NCBI RefSeq assembly: GCF_018139145.2
Contig: NC_059500.1
Coordinates: 36,809,437 to 36,873,436, forward strand
Reading direction: 5' to 3'
Length of the DNA stretch: 64,000 nucleotides
Source of the DNA: Gymnogyps californianus
Lineage: Eukaryota; Chordata; Aves; Accipitriformes; Cathartidae
A model generated the notes under the pieces. It worked only from the letters and a program-made list of their open reading frames with translations, did not search any database and was not told the origin of the DNA. The position numbers were made by a program, and so were the translations under genes. Positions 14,301 through 27,177 of the stretch are shown here, piece by piece. The stretch's first letter is position 1; every line of letters begins with the position of its first letter.

Positions 14301-14500
14301 CAGTGTAATGGATTGCATATATTTAAGATATTTTAGGAAAACTGACCTTCTTTGCTTAATCCTGACCACCAGCAATTTTTCCATCATTGAGAGAGGAACT
14401 CTCACTATTCAAATAAATCATAAATATATAATGTATTTGATATATCTGTAAGTGGCCTGGAAATACTGAGCAACAGAATATTTAATTTGATAAGCCTGGG
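2387..14500. other. Non-coding DNA, no gene recognised
   Basis: About 12 kb without a supportable exon. It holds only low-complexity tracts: a CCCT/CCTT-rich run at 5832-5859, T14 at 5619-5632, and a short CA run at 9906-9920. The longest hydrophobic frame (about 9179-9532) starts at TTG and reflects a T-rich stretch. A frame at 10818-11456 is interrupted by one stop (11037-11039) and matches nothing I know. CGGTGCACCG at 3902-3911 is a 10-bp perfect palindrome. Confidence 0.6.
5832..5859. repeat. Simple repeat, CCCT-rich
   Basis: A 28-base pyrimidine-only tract made of irregular CCTT/CCCT units. It is a short microsatellite on the plus strand and GA-rich on the minus strand. It has no neighbouring gene and no evident role. 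Confidence 0.8.
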
Positions 14501-14631
14501 CTGAAATTTTCCTGACCTGTAGCAGTTAGTTCAGGGGCTCTCTCACTTGCACAGGCTTTACCTTTGATGTACTTTGAAGCTTGGCTTTCTGTTCCCCTCC
14601 CAAGTTCTCCATTTCCCTCGGGCTGTAGAAG

Positions 14632-14994
14632 ATGCAGCACGCTGGTCTCCACCTGGCTCTTCTTCTCCTACTGCTACTAGCCAGTGGAAACTTGAAGGCT
14701 TTGCCTCTGGAACTGTGTTACAGAAAAAGTGATGGAGGATATTCGATTGCTCTGTTCCACCTTCCAGATGCTCAGAGAGTTTGCAGAAGGCACCTACTGC
14801 TTCACATAGGAATAAATAAGGTGCATTTAGGTACAGTGGCGCAGAACCTCAGGGCATGTGGAGGGGATCACGCAGGGGAGGGGAACAAGTGGTGGCAACC
14901 TACAGCTGGAGCCACAGGGAGGACCGGATCCTGTGGTGATGATCACAGCAAGCTCAGTGGGGTCTGCTCCAAACTCCTCACTTGCACTTCTTAG
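14632..14994 (+). CDS. Candidate ORF or first exon with signal-peptide-like leader (unrecognised)
   Basis: An ATG with A at -3 opens a 120-codon frame. An in-frame TAG two codons upstream (14626-14628) makes this ATG the first possible start. Residues 1-23 look like a secretory leader: a short N-terminus, then a core dominated by nine leucines in residues 6-16, then a small-residue region (ASG, LKA) suited to signal peptidase. The next roughly 40 residues contain two cysteines and a CRRH segment. Two plausible splice donors lie inside the frame: AAG|GTGCAT after 14820 (phase 0) and TAG|GTACAG after 14830 (phase 1). Sequence beyond them reads as low-complexity Gly/Thr/Ser and may be intron. 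I do not recognise the family. Leucine-rich leaders also arise by chance in CT-rich DNA, so coding status is doubtful. Confidence 0.18.
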   Translation: MQHAGLHLALLLLLLLASGNLKALPLELCYRKSDGGYSIALFHLPDAQRVCRRHLLLHIGINKVHLGTVAQNLRACGGDHAGEGNKWWQPTAGATGRTGSCGDDHSKLSGVCSKLLTCTS

Positions 14995-15843
14995 GAGGCA
15001 TCTAAACCTCAGCAAACCAGGAAGGTATGTGAAGCACTTGTAACACAGAAAGAGGACATACTTAAACACATTTAAAAGCACAGTTAGACAAATTAATGGA
15101 AATAATATTCTGAAGTAAAATTTCTGCTTGTCTGAACATTTCCGTGACAGATTAGCTCAATTTGCAGACCAAAGATTGAGGCTTTCAGTTTCAAATTACA
15201 TGTGGGCTTGACAATAAACCTACATCCTTTTTCCAGCTCATATTCTTGTCAGAAACAACACGAGCTCAGTGATCAAAAGGGATGGCACACATCGGTGGCA
15301 GCCCATGAGACAGGACAGGAGCCACATCTTGGCTGATTCTGCTGCGGGTAGCAGTTTTCGTCAGAAAATGTCACAGATGTGAAATGGGACAGAGTGATTA
15401 GAAGTTAGGAGGAGGAACAAACAGAAGCCACTTTTACTTGGCTGCTTCTGAGGATGATAACAGACAGGCTAGTAGGCCACTGAGACCTGTGACTTTGTTG
15501 CTCTGGGGAGTATTCAACTAGCAGAAAAGATGGAAGAATTGGGTTCATTGATATAGTGTCCTAGACTGAAAACCAGCAATGTCACATACACCTCAGTTGT
15601 CCAAGATTTTTACTTTTATTTATTCTTGTATCACCCTGTCCTTTTGCATTTGCACTTGTGTACTTGTGCATGCTGAAAAATAGTTGCAGAATCAAGGGCT
15701 TGCCTTTGCTGTGGGGTTAAAATCAATTTGTCTTTAGCCTCGGGGATTTACAGCACACTGCAAAGGGGCTATGTATTGAAATCCAGTAGAAAGGTACAGC
15801 TTGTCTTTTACATCTTGAGTATAGGATTCCTTTCTGATATTTC
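14995..15843. other. Non-coding DNA between leader-type ORF and CR1 fragment
   Basis: No exon, RNA gene or repeat is recognised. If the frame at 14632 were a first exon this would be intron, but I could not identify a matching second exon downstream. Confidence 0.5.
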
Positions 15844-16054
15844 ATAAGAAAGAAATTTTTTACAGTGAGAACAATCATTCACTGGAACAACCTCCCCAGG
15901 GACGTGGTGGAGTCCCCATCACTGGAGGTTTTCGAGATGCGACTGGACAGGGTGCTGGGTAATCTCATCCAGGCTGCCTTTCCCAGGAAAGGTTGAACCA
16001 GGCAATCTTTTGAGGTCCCTCCCAACCTGGGCTGTTCTGTGCTTCTGTGGTTCC
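15844..16054 (+). mobile_element. CR1 LINE 3' end, older divergent copy
   Basis: About 210 bp match the terminal part of avian CR1: a 'cactggaacaacctcccc' segment, 'gtggtggagtccccatcact', then 'gaggtccctcccaacctggg' just before the end. The tail is a decayed octamer-type end (TTCTGTG repeats). Only the last codons of ORF2 and the 3' UTR remain, which is the usual 5' truncation of CR1. The middle segment ('tggacagggtgctgggtaat') differs from the other CR1 copies in this window, so it belongs to another subfamily. The decayed tail suggests greater age. It is non-functional. Confidence 0.85.
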
Positions 16055-19000
16055 ATTATTTCTTTTCACCCAGTTAAAGAGACGTATGGTCAGCTTAGGA
16101 CTCTGAGAAACTGCATAAGTTGTAGCAACTACTTTAAAAATCAGAATAGTATTAGGAAAAGTTGTTGGGCTACAGTTGCACAATATCACTCCTCACTTTC
16201 AAAAAAGTCCATATTTTATAGTACATTACTGTTTCTCTCAGACCACTCTGCTTCGGTTTTTATTTTGTTTTTGTTTACTTGGGTCATCGCTTTGCGCTGT
16301 TCTAAGAATTGCCTGTTACATGCAGTAGAGAAAACAACTAATGAGCCTTTTCCTATATTATTAAAATGCATTGTTCTAGGTCCTAGGCCTTTGTGTAACA
16401 TGCACTTGAGCTTAAAGTCAATACAGACTTTCTTTTCTAGCATACGTTATGAGAAGTACTGACAATTCCCACTTTGCACCACATACAGCCTCAGTGCTCC
16501 TTGCAGCACGCCTGGGAGGCTCTATGGATGCAGGCTTTGTGATGCCATGTCTGCAAAACACCATCTGCTTATAATTCCCCCCTCAGACTAGGACAGTCAA
16601 TACTGCAAAAAATATTGTTCATTTTTCAGGTGAAGGAAATGGGAACTAGAAAAATAATAAGATCACACTTTTAAAAAAAAAGATATAATTGAACTCAGTC
16701 ACACATTTTCTGAACCTTTGCTGTCTGCAAATTGGGAAAAGCAATGCAGGCCTCTGCAAAGCTTGAGAGGAGCTATCGTATGGGAACAGGTCTCACACTG
16801 CTAAATCTGAAAGAAGAAGAAACAGAAATCAGTCTATCTCCAGTTTAGATCCTGGTGCTTGCAGCAGTCACCTCTTTGGCTGGTGACATGGTGGCATCTT
16901 TTGCAAAAGGGAAAGGTACTTAAACCCAGTCAGAGCAGCCCTAGAAAATAGCTCCTGGGATGCTTGTTTCCTTGCTGGGTACCTCATTATGAAAAGTGTG
17001 TCAAGGCTTCGCTCTCCGGGTTCTTTCTTCATCAGTTCAACAATGTCTGTTAGCAACTATTGTATTCTCAGAGACTCCTTCAAGTATCGGCCCATCTAAA
17101 GCTCATTTATTCTGTTCATTAAGTGCTGAGAAAGCTTCTGTTATGACTAAAATCCCTGCCACTAAAAGGAGCAGCGGCAGGGCTGTTTGCTGACCTCACA
17201 CCCATAATGAGGTTTTAGTCCTTTGTTTCTCGCATTAAGGAAGTTAAGTCTTCTTACTGGGTCCTCGCTTGAGTAACCTTGTTTTGTTGTTTTGTTTGCT
17301 GTTGAGTTTAATTTACTGTGTCTTTCATTAAGCTGATTCAGCTATTACCTACGCTGTGAGTATTTGAGAAAAAAACGACCTTTTGACCATTAAAAAATAA
17401 ATAAAGAAAAAAATCCTGAGATCCTAACGTATCGCCAAAGACTTGTCAAATGCCAAAAATTGCAGTAGCCATTTTTTCTGGAATGGGTCCTGGGTTCGCT
17501 GATTCCACCAGCACTCTAGATAGATCTATTTAATATATAACATAGTGCTGTATTATTTTGGCTGAAATTATTGTACTTCAGGTCCTGTGTTTCAATTCAA
17601 TTTTGCATGTAGGCTAAACAAACAGATCTCTTGTCTCCTCTCCCATGTGCCTATTTACTCTGATTTTTTCTTGGCATGTTTAATGCAAAGGCCTGTCCTA
17701 AAATGACAGGGACATTTTCATCTAGATACTAAACAAAGTTTTATCTTATTGAAGAAGGCAACTTTAGCAAAGTCAAGATTTCCTGCATTATAGTTGCATT
17801 TCACCAGAAAAAAAAAAAATTCAGCTCTCAAGGATTTATCACCCAGTCATCATCAAAGTTTTTATAGTGCTATTTTAAGGACCCCATGGGAGCAAATATC
17901 ACAACATCTTTCCAGGCTGCTTTGTCTGGTGGAGACAGGCAGCCGCGGAGGCAGGGAGGCACTCCTGCTGCCTCAGGCCACTGCTAATAAAAGGCAGGGT
18001 CTCCAGACCCGCCACCTGCACAGCATGTCCAGGAGCACCGCTTATGAGTCCCACAGTCACTGTGCCAACTTTATCCGATGCTTTTATCCTCACTGGAGCA
18101 CTCTCCTTTTTCAGCAAATCTTTCCTTTGCTTCCTCTGAAGCCCTCCAGGTGTTGTTTGCAGCTCTAATACTATCATACAGCATAGCTCCGTTTCAGTGT
18201 GCACCTGGAGGCATGCAGCTCACATCCAATGTATGCACTCGCCTCTCTCTCTTACCCACATACATATATGCATGCACATGCTTCTAGATAGACACCTACA
18301 CATACTCCCCCCACTTCTCTCGCACCATGATGGACCTAATCCATCTTTCATGAATCCCTACTTTCATTCAGCAGCTTCTTCTTCCCATTACACAATTCAG
18401 AGCTGTGTTAGCATCGCTGAGGAAAAACTCTCAAGCTTCCGCAAGCAAATGTCACCATTCGGAAAACTCTGGCTCCATCCCCTTCTCCACTGTCACTGCT
18501 TCAGTTCCCACTAGCCCTGCCTGCATGCTGCCAAAAGCTGGTATTAAACATGCCTGGATATTGGCCTAAAGAGGCCCTAGCCCTCGTTTTGATATTTTGC
18601 TGTTATCGTTCTTAAGCTGTAAGGTATTTTACCTTGAACAAGAGTTAGATTTAATAGAGTGTGCAGCATATGCATTCCTAGCAGAGCGTGGCTGGATTTT
18701 GTTGTGATAACACCTCAAATTAAAATTGACAAGTGCTCAGCTTCAGAACTGCTCAAGTCAGCTGTGCTTGCTGTTAATGGGTTAGACATCTCCCAGAACA
18801 CACAATGGGAGAAGCTTCCAGGAAAAAGATACGTGTAGGAAAGATTAAAGACAGTTTCTATAGGCTGTACTGGTGTTCAGGAATGACAGTGAGGGAGAGG
18901 ATAGATCAGCAGTCAGCAACTGGATTTCACACATGCATGGCAATTCCCTTCACTTTTAAAGAATCAGATGAAATAGAGGCAATAGGAGCTGAAATGTAGG

Positions 19001-20387
19001 CACGACACCTGGTTACACCACATGGCCTTGCTTTCTTTGCTTATGGCTTTGCTATCCTTTTACTGTTTAGCTGAATTACCCCTTGCTGGTTTCCCAACTC
19101 AGGCTCAGAAATATGTAGATCTTTTTAAGAAAAAATTCCTTAAAAGTAGTTTCATTGTTTGGCAAAAAAAGTTAGAGACCTGCAGCCATTGTGTCAGGAA
19201 CGTGCTTTTTTACATTTTCAGGTAAAACATGACCAATGTTTGTCTGTGCTATTGATTGCTGCACAATTGTTGTTTGCATGTAGAGTGGGGAGTTCTCCAG
19301 GCTCCCAAAGTGCAACCCCATGCCCCAAGCACCTTCTTGCTTCCTGTGACATCCAAACACTTCTGGATCCTTCCCATGGATCTTAAGGGTACAGGAATCA
19401 ATATAATTTACACTCTCCTTAGCCGTACATCAACATAGAAGGAGCTCAGCCACTTAGCATGTTATACAGGAATGAAATGAAGAACTATGGAATTAAACTA
19501 GGAGAAGAAAAATGCCCCTGCGAGGAATACCTTCATGGAAGTGAGCCTTCTTAGGCTATGAAGAGATACTTGACGTTTCCAAGGACAACGTGGCATGCAT
19601 GATCTTCCAGTGAGGAGGAAATAAAAGAGCAGTTCAAGTGAAATCTTACGCGTTTTCCAATTCCAAAATTTATATTGCAATCCCAGACAAAAGCTATGGG
19701 AAAACTGAGTTTGAGAGTATACGTCATCAGTATCGGGTAATATACAGTGTAGGGCTAGCAGAATTATTCCAAAGCAAAAATTACCAGCCCATAAAATTCA
19801 TATAACAACTCTTACATGTAGTGATACTCTGTGGTAACTATCATATGGTTATGATTAAGCCATTTTGGTCCCCACAACCCTAAATTAGATTAAACAGTTT
19901 TAAAGGCAGATTCTTCCCTGTAATAGTGCCTAAGGCAGAGAGAAAGCTGTTTGAATAACCCAAATGTACTTTTTCATAATTTAATAGGAAAAAAAACCCC
20001 AGAAGTTGTATTTAAATCTGGTTTTCTCAGGTTTACTGTGCTTTGTCCATTTGGCAAATGTGATCTATAATGCCTCAGAACAGGACTTCAAAGTTATTAT
20101 TTTTTCAGTATCTAGCTCTGTGAGGCTCTCAAAATTGGCTGGAGGAACTTGCACACCTTATGATACACATCCACACAATTTCTGTGAGTTATTGCTGTAA
20201 GGAGGTCTTATGTATATACTTATTGAATAATGGAGATCATTCAGGACAAAGGAATGTTGCATTTTCTTAAAAAAAATTTTTTTTTAATCTCTTTCTTTTA
20301 TGTATCTTAAGGATCTTATACACTCTTTAGCATAACTAGCTTAATCAGAAACGTTTCAGGAAAGGAGATGTTGTTTTCACTTTTTGC
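16055..20387. other. Non-coding DNA, no gene recognised
   Basis: No supportable exon. It contains A12 at 17808-17819 and a purine/pyrimidine-alternating stretch near 18255-18305 rich in CACATA-type words. Overlapping frames occur on both strands near 17.8-18.3 kb. These are short, overlap in opposite orientations, and show no family motif. Confidence 0.6.
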
Positions 20388-20485
20388 AGGCAAGAAAAGA
20401 GCTGGCTTGGCCAAGATCAGAAATTAGATTTGTGGTAGAAAAAGGAACTGAATCCAGCTCAAAAAGTCCCAGACTTAATCACTAG
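20388..20485 (-). repeat. MIR/CORE-SINE-like remnant
   Basis: The plus strand resembles the reverse complement of a MIR core: 'gcttggccaagatcagaaa' corresponds to the conserved 'cttgcccaaggtcac', followed by 'ggaactgaatccagctc' (compare 'gggattcgaacccagg') and 'agtcccagacttaatcac'. The order and spacing of three blocks support it. Divergence is high, as expected of an ancient amniote SINE. A masking run would settle it. Confidence 0.5.
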
Positions 20486-22200
20486 CTTTATGGTAACTTT
20501 AACTCCATGTATTTACGGATTTTTTGTAACTTAAAGGAAAACCAAATGCTCAGACTGAGTGCTTTGATTCTCAGAGGATGAGCTAACATTTTTCATACAT
20601 CAGGAATGACACATTCCTGAAGTGAAATAAAAGCTTAACTGTTCATGTAACAATGTACGTCCAGAAACTGCATAACATAGACAAAAGAAAACAAAAATTT
20701 TTTTACATGTACAACAAAATAGTGCTTTTTTGTTCTTTTAGGGGGAGAAAGAAAAGGTCACGATTGCGTTTTTTTGGAGTGCCTGTTTTCATAATGTTTT
20801 GTAATTCTGTGTCTTTAGACACTTCTGAAAGCTCGCATGAGATTCATGCCGTAAATATCAAGCCACTTGAGTGGCACACTCACGCTGCTGAAGATACATT
20901 GGCACTTAGATGCTCCAGACACTGGCACTGTGGAAACATTAAGATTGATAGTAACTAATGATAGATTTTGAAGACAAGGGAAAAAACCCACCTACTTTCT
21001 CATAAAATCCAGTCAGGGCGTAACTTTAAATTTCAGATCAGCCCAGGAATGTTTTTAAGCCTCTTTATTGCCAATTATTTTACATAAGGGTAAGGGACAT
21101 GTCCTTCTACACCTCATAAATTTGATATACTGTAGTTTGAAATCTCATTAGCCTTCCGTGTTGCCAGATGCAGCTTACAAACATTAAGGATCTTATGGAC
21201 ATGTTTTTATACTGTTACTCTCTACCAGTGCTATTTTTGCAAGCATGTGTTTTGTATTTGTCCTTTCCATGAACTCTCCATTTTGTTTAGTAGCTATATT
21301 AAACTATTTTACTATAAATCTAGGTTTTTAACTACTTTGGGGTTCTTGGGCTGATTGGTGCATGCTCAGAAAAGTGGTATACATAATTTTTTCCTCTGGA
21401 AGTACATTAAATACCCATAAATTACACTGAAGTGTCTTGTGGAAGAATGCCTGCTATTCTGCTGCAAAATCTTAATCCACCTCTTTATACATTGGTAACA
21501 TATGGTATTCTAAAAGCCAGGTAAAGTTAAGGCTCTGGCTTAGCTTGTAAATGCAAATTAAATGACATCTTATCCTTAATCCAATGGATGTGTGTACATC
21601 GCCCAAAATGAGATCCTGTAATTCCCTGCCAGCACTGCTCCATTAATACAAACTGCCAGCCTATCTGGTAAATTCAGTGTTGCACTCTCTACGCTCTGCA
21701 GCTTCTACCTCAGATCAGGTTGGCAAAAGTGAAATCCAATCCCTGTAGGTTTAGATGAGGCCTAAAGGAAGAAAGTTATTTTTGCACATACAGAATCTAA
21801 CTTACAAATTCATACACATATGCTGTGTTCACAGGTTTGTGTTTCACTGGCATGCATACAATATATTGCTTTTTAACATATATTTTTAAATAAAATGTAA
21901 ATTTTAGCTCCCTACTGTTGGTCAATGAGTTTTTCTCTCTTGAGCATTTAAGAGTTGAATAAATTAGAGAGAATCTTCTGCTGTGATCTGGCTAACATGG
22001 ACACTGAATTGAGTTAATATTGAACAGCACGAATGAGAAACGCCTAAATTTTTTCAAATACTAGTGTCCATGTTAGATAATGTAAAACATCCATGGTAGA
22101 AAAATTCCATATCATCTATCTGCTTCAAGGAAAAATCTGTTCAAACTTTGCCTGATGACAAACCTTAAGAAATACAGATTTGTACGTGATCATTACCACA
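20486..22200. other. Non-coding AT-rich DNA
   Basis: No gene or recognisable repeat. A frame at 20653-20958 opens with a true ATG but contains nothing family-like and sits in A/T-rich sequence. Confidence 0.6.
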
Positions 22201-22317
22201 ACCTTTGAATTTAGCAATTATACGTGGAAATGTGCTGTCCTCCTCCACATATCTGAAACCTTTGATTTGAGCAGTTATGCCTCTAAAGGTGCTGACCTCC
22301 TCCTCCACATGCCTGAG
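22201..22317. repeat. Diverged tandem duplication, 57 and 60 bp
   Basis: Copy 1 (22201-22257) and copy 2 (22258-22317) both start ACCTTTGA and share AGCA(A/G)TTAT, AAA(T/G)GTGCTG and CCTCCTCC, then a CAC-AT-(C)CTGA end. Copy 2 has three extra bases (an extra TCC). One frame stays open across both copies, but of about ten differing codons nearly all are amino-acid changing. That pattern fits neutral drift rather than a conserved protein repeat. Confidence 0.75.
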
Positions 22318-25300
22318 TTTCTTGTGGGTGCCAGCGTGCTGAGCAGTGGCGCTGAAGAATCGCCTGTGCTCCCTCCCAGGGTTTCAGGGCTCAGAAGGAC
22401 TGCCCCGCTGATGGCTGCGCTCAGGTCTTGAGACACAGGGTCTGTCCAAGTTGTGCCAAATCAAAGACTTATTGTTTAAAAAAATTGGTGAATCGAATTT
22501 GAAAAAGCAGTACCAAAAATCTTCTATCAGCTTTTACTGTAGAAGCTTTGGAACAGATGTATTTTCTCTTTTCTGCCTAGCAGAAGGAGTTTCTCCATAG
22601 ATAAACCTTCTTCAGACTACTGCTGCTTCCTCTAGCATATATTTGTCTAGTTCACTGATCTTGCTCCACTGTTTCCAAAAAGATAAGACCCTATTCTGCA
22701 CTGTAGTCAAGGGCTTCACTGATATGCACTGGGGAGGCAATATTAATTTCCTGAAAAAAGTAGTTGTTTTTCAGAACATTCTCTGTTCTGAAATTTTAAT
22801 ACAAAACCTTCTTTCTCCCAAATCCATCTTGTTTCCATGGGAAGAATCATATATCACGAAAAATGCCGAGCAAAGTCCAATCTGCATAACCCCTGGGGCT
22901 AAGACTTTACCATATGCTCTTTCCTTATGCTGCCGATCCCTCTGGTTCTCAGGGAGGAAACGCATTTCCAAAGACATCTGTGAGCCTGTAGCAAACACAT
23001 TTGTGAAAATAGAGGAGGAGCTTCCACAGTAAAGTGACTCCTATGGGAAACACAGATTTCTTCCTTTTTTAGATAACAAGCTAGCTTGTAACCGAGCAGT
23101 CACTGGTCATACCACTGCCTTTCAGGTAAAAGGCTATCACTTGCCTATTACATCCATTTTGTTTCATTCATTGGCATTAGTCCCCTAAGATTTGTGTCAA
23201 AGGGGGCAGCAAGATCTCCTCTCCATGGATTAACTGGCTTGGCCTCAGACCCAGATAGAGCAGCTGTCATTCACACAAATCATTGCACAGATTAAGATTT
23301 GGATTATTTCCCCTCTTTTCAGTGTTTTACAGATGAAATGCCTCAATTAGACTTGATCCCTTGCTACACTGCCATTTATTCCCACCATTCCAGAATGTGT
23401 CACTGTTGGCAAACCGTGCTGGGTATGAAGACATCAGCCAGATCTGGGTAATGGTTTCTGAAGGTAGTGGCTGGTAGCAGAAGTGCCGCAGTTTTTGGCT
23501 TTCTGTGGTGAGATAGGCCTGTAGAAATAATTAAGACAGACTGAGCAGCCTCCAAGTGCTGAGCACCCACATCATCCTCAGCTATTAACCTTTTGCCCTG
23601 ACACCTCAGAAGCAAAGGGGATAAAATCATCTGAGATTTACTGTGTAGGGAATCATGCTTTTCCCTGTTCATGTCTCCTTCCAACAAGACACTCTCTGCT
23701 CATCTTTTTCACCTTTGCAGCACAAGGCTGGCTTTGCTGTGCACAAGCACATACACTGTCTCATTAACCAGCCACCCTCCAGTTCCCTAAGGCTTCGTGC
23801 TTCTCCTTGATGCTTTTATTTTCCTGTGCTCCTTCTCTGCTATGCCATTAATACAACCTTGACACAAAGCTTGCCAAGAAAATCGCATTGTCCTACTGCA
23901 GGCCTTTTATTTTGGTTGGTCAATCTGTTCGACATAACTTAGCTATAAAAATATTTTGATGCGTATCGTCTGACAAAGCCGGGTTGAACTTTAGCCAGGC
24001 TAAACACTTATTAGCAAAACCAAAAATTGTATTTTCTTTCTTTCCACAAATTTAATTCTTTCTCGCTATTTCCAAGTCAGTGGATGTAGAGCTGGCTGGA
24101 GGGGAAGACCCAAAACAAGGTACACGAAACCTGAAATATTACAGGCAGCATGAAACCCTGTGTGTGCGTGTGTGCATCCATCTTGTTATTCTTTCAAACA
24201 AAGCAAACAGTTATTAACTATAAGTAAGCAATTTACGTTTATGCTGCTCTTTTTCATGGAAAATAATTAATTGCTTCTTTAAAAGTTGAAGTATTTATGT
24301 TTCTAGTTTCTCCAGATCATGGTTGTTACAGTCACAAGTTTCATGGGCTGAAGAGGCAGCTCTTGTAGTTTTTATTCTAAACTGAGTCCAAAGCTAAGTG
24401 TGTAGCTACTTCTACTCAGCTAGGCATGCTTGTGCTTGCAGCTGACTGGGGTCTTCTTTTTAAACTAGGCTGATTTAGCACAGGGCCGCCTTGTACTTCT
24501 GTGTATGCAGAGTGAAGGCACTGCAAACTCACTCTAGGTGGTAATTTCACTGCAGGGGATGTTATCAAAGTACCAGAACATTAGCTATGCTTACATTTGA
24601 GAAATGCATTTTATGCCATATATGTATATATAGCATTCTTGACCCTTAGTCTTGGCTCCAAGCTTTCCTATGTGTCCAACACATATACATAACAGATGTT
24701 TCTTTGTTTCACACCAGCCACTGTAGACACAGCTGATACTTTTCAGTGGACATGTTTATTGAAACTTTCAGACAAAATGTCTCAATCACCTGGTAAGCAT
24801 TTTAATTTGAAATCTGCCTTTCTTCTGTGCAATATGAAGCTTGCCTTTTGCCTCACTCCTTCCCACAGGTTTTTTGGCCACTCCTGCCAAGCTTCAACTG
24901 TGCTTTACCTGGAATTTTCACTTTTCCCGGGACTGTGAAGCCCAGACATTTATACTGCTTTTTTTGCACCAACTGGTTTTATGGATTAGGGTGCAAACCA
25001 AAAGGGGGAAATGGTATCCACTTAACAGAAGTTTACCACAGATCTTAAGGGTTTAAAACTGGTGATTTCAAAGGCAAGATCAAAAGCCTTTGGCCTGCTG
25101 AAAAATGAGGCATTAACCCCAGCTTTCTGTACCTTTTTCAGCTTCTTTCCTAGCCCTATTTCCTCTACTGGTTTACTGAAGCAGAAACCACATGGCCCAA
25201 GAGAAGTGTCTGCTACTCTAAGCACTTTGTATGACAGTGAACAAGTTTGCAACTCTTTATTTATGGTGATTATATTAAGTTACATTCAGAGGACCTTATT

Positions 25301-27177
25301 CTGATCTCACCCCTTAAAAAAACAGGAGTAATTTTCACTAAAGTAACAGAGTACGCAGCCAAAATACAGGCATAGGCAAGATCAGTGTAAGAAAGACAGG
25401 CAGTGTCTGGTATGTTGCTATGTATGCTTCCTTGCTGCACCAACCCAGCTGGGGCTTTCATCGTAGCATGCACAAAAAGGCTTCCCAAATGTGAAATAAG
25501 AAAGATGCTTAATTCCTCTAATTTCTCCAGGGAAACCTTCTCCTCCCTTCAGGGGTGGAAACGGCCACGTGACTTTCTGAACTGGTTAGACTGGCTGCTA
25601 AGTGTGCAAAATATTGCCAGGTTTGATAGATCTCTTGCTATTTCTCTCCTCACTGAGCTCACTATAATTTTAATTCCACCCCGGGTCTCACAAAGATAAG
25701 GCATGAATAAACTCATCAGTTTATAATACTGGATACAAAAGCAGCATTCAGGCAAATTTCCCTCTCCTCAAAGTCTGAGTGCATAAAGCTTAAAAAAGTC
25801 ACAAACTAAATGAGGAACAATAAAAACATACAATTGAAAAACATCTTTCATTTTTCTCTTTCAGACATCCTGTCCCTATTTCATTAGAAAACACTTCTGT
25901 ATCTTACAAGAATTCACTTTAAAGATCATATTTTTTTACATCCATGTTTAAAACTCCTCTTGATAACTGTGGGTTTCAGGTATTGCCCTTTTCCTAGGTA
26001 ATATGGCTTTTCCAGCAGCCAAGAACCACTTTCTACACAGGAGAAACAGTTTTTACCTCCCAACATCTGTTGAAAATTCATATGAAAAACTAGTACTAGA
26101 AAGCCTGGGTTTGATTTACACTTAGCAGTGCCTTAATGAACATGGGGTTTTTTTTTTGCCTTTGGGCTTTTCAAGTGTGCCTTTAAGCACACAAATAAGT
26201 GCATTTGGGCACCCTGCTGCAGTCCTGCACAAGACACAAAACAGAAACAGCCTCTGCTGCAAAGCGCACGGTTTAAAGCTTCATTGATGTGTTGAGACAA
26301 AAATGCAGCAGAACTTGTCCTTATTCAGAGGCTGCATCTTGAAAACTGGAATTCCCAAGAGGAAAGCCGACAGCTGGAGAAATATTGAGGGTGGTGTTAC
26401 AGTTGTCTGGGAAGAAAAGCTTGTCAGTGCCCTTTAGTCAGATACATAGGCCTTTCTATGTTCATTCTATGAATTTAAGTGGGATTTTTTAAAACCAGTT
26501 CTTAAAATAGAGCAGTGTTTTGAATGTCTTTTTTCAGGCATTCTCTCATTGCTTTAAATGAGAGCATGAGTGCAGAGCTCATGTGTACCAAGCTGTTCTT
26601 TCAAAACAGCTCACAGGAAAAACACCCGGTCCCTGAAGGTTACAGCTTCAGAGGCCTCCAGTTGACTATCCAGGACTGAGACTTTTTCTTCATGCTATCT
26701 TTAATATAAATAACAGGTGGCCAATTACCCTTACTCATGTGAGTAGTCCCAAGTTCACCTTTTGAGGAATGATTGATCATCATGGCCATCTCAGTGCTAG
26801 AATCCAAGCTACTGACATTTAGGAAAAATCACTAAATTACACATCCAATGCACCATTGAAAAGGAAGCATGAGTATAGACTGATTCCCAATTCATTCATT
26901 AAGTCTTCCCGAGGATATGGAGGGTGATCTGTGAGGACAAGAGCCCATGATGATGTCATCTGTTTTTCTCATTTCATTACTTAAGAGTTCAAAAAACACA
27001 TTGCCCTTGATAAGAATTTACTCTGAAGTGTAATTTTTCTGCATATAAATACTTTGCTTTCAGTGCAGGTCACATCACAAATTTATATTTTGGGTTGTTC
27101 TTGGTTTAGAATCTCCACTTTCTGGGCCTTTGTAGGCAGTGTTACGACTCAGCATAAACTTGATATTTTTCAAATAT
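22318..27177. other. Non-coding DNA, no gene recognised
   Basis: No supportable exon. Short frames cluster at 24.7-25.7 kb on both strands without motifs. A TA-alternating tract lies at 24617-24632 and a T run at about 26148-26157. A weak MIR-like block at 23301-23360 is listed separately. Confidence 0.6.
23301..23360 (-). repeat. Possible MIR-like fragment
   Basis: The plus strand reads 'attatttcccctcttttc', then 'gttttacagatgaaatgcct'. This recalls the reverse complement of MIR ('attatccccattttacagatgaggaaactg'). The match is short, and only the ATTAT-CCC and TTTTACAGATGA blocks are convincing. Confidence 0.3.
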
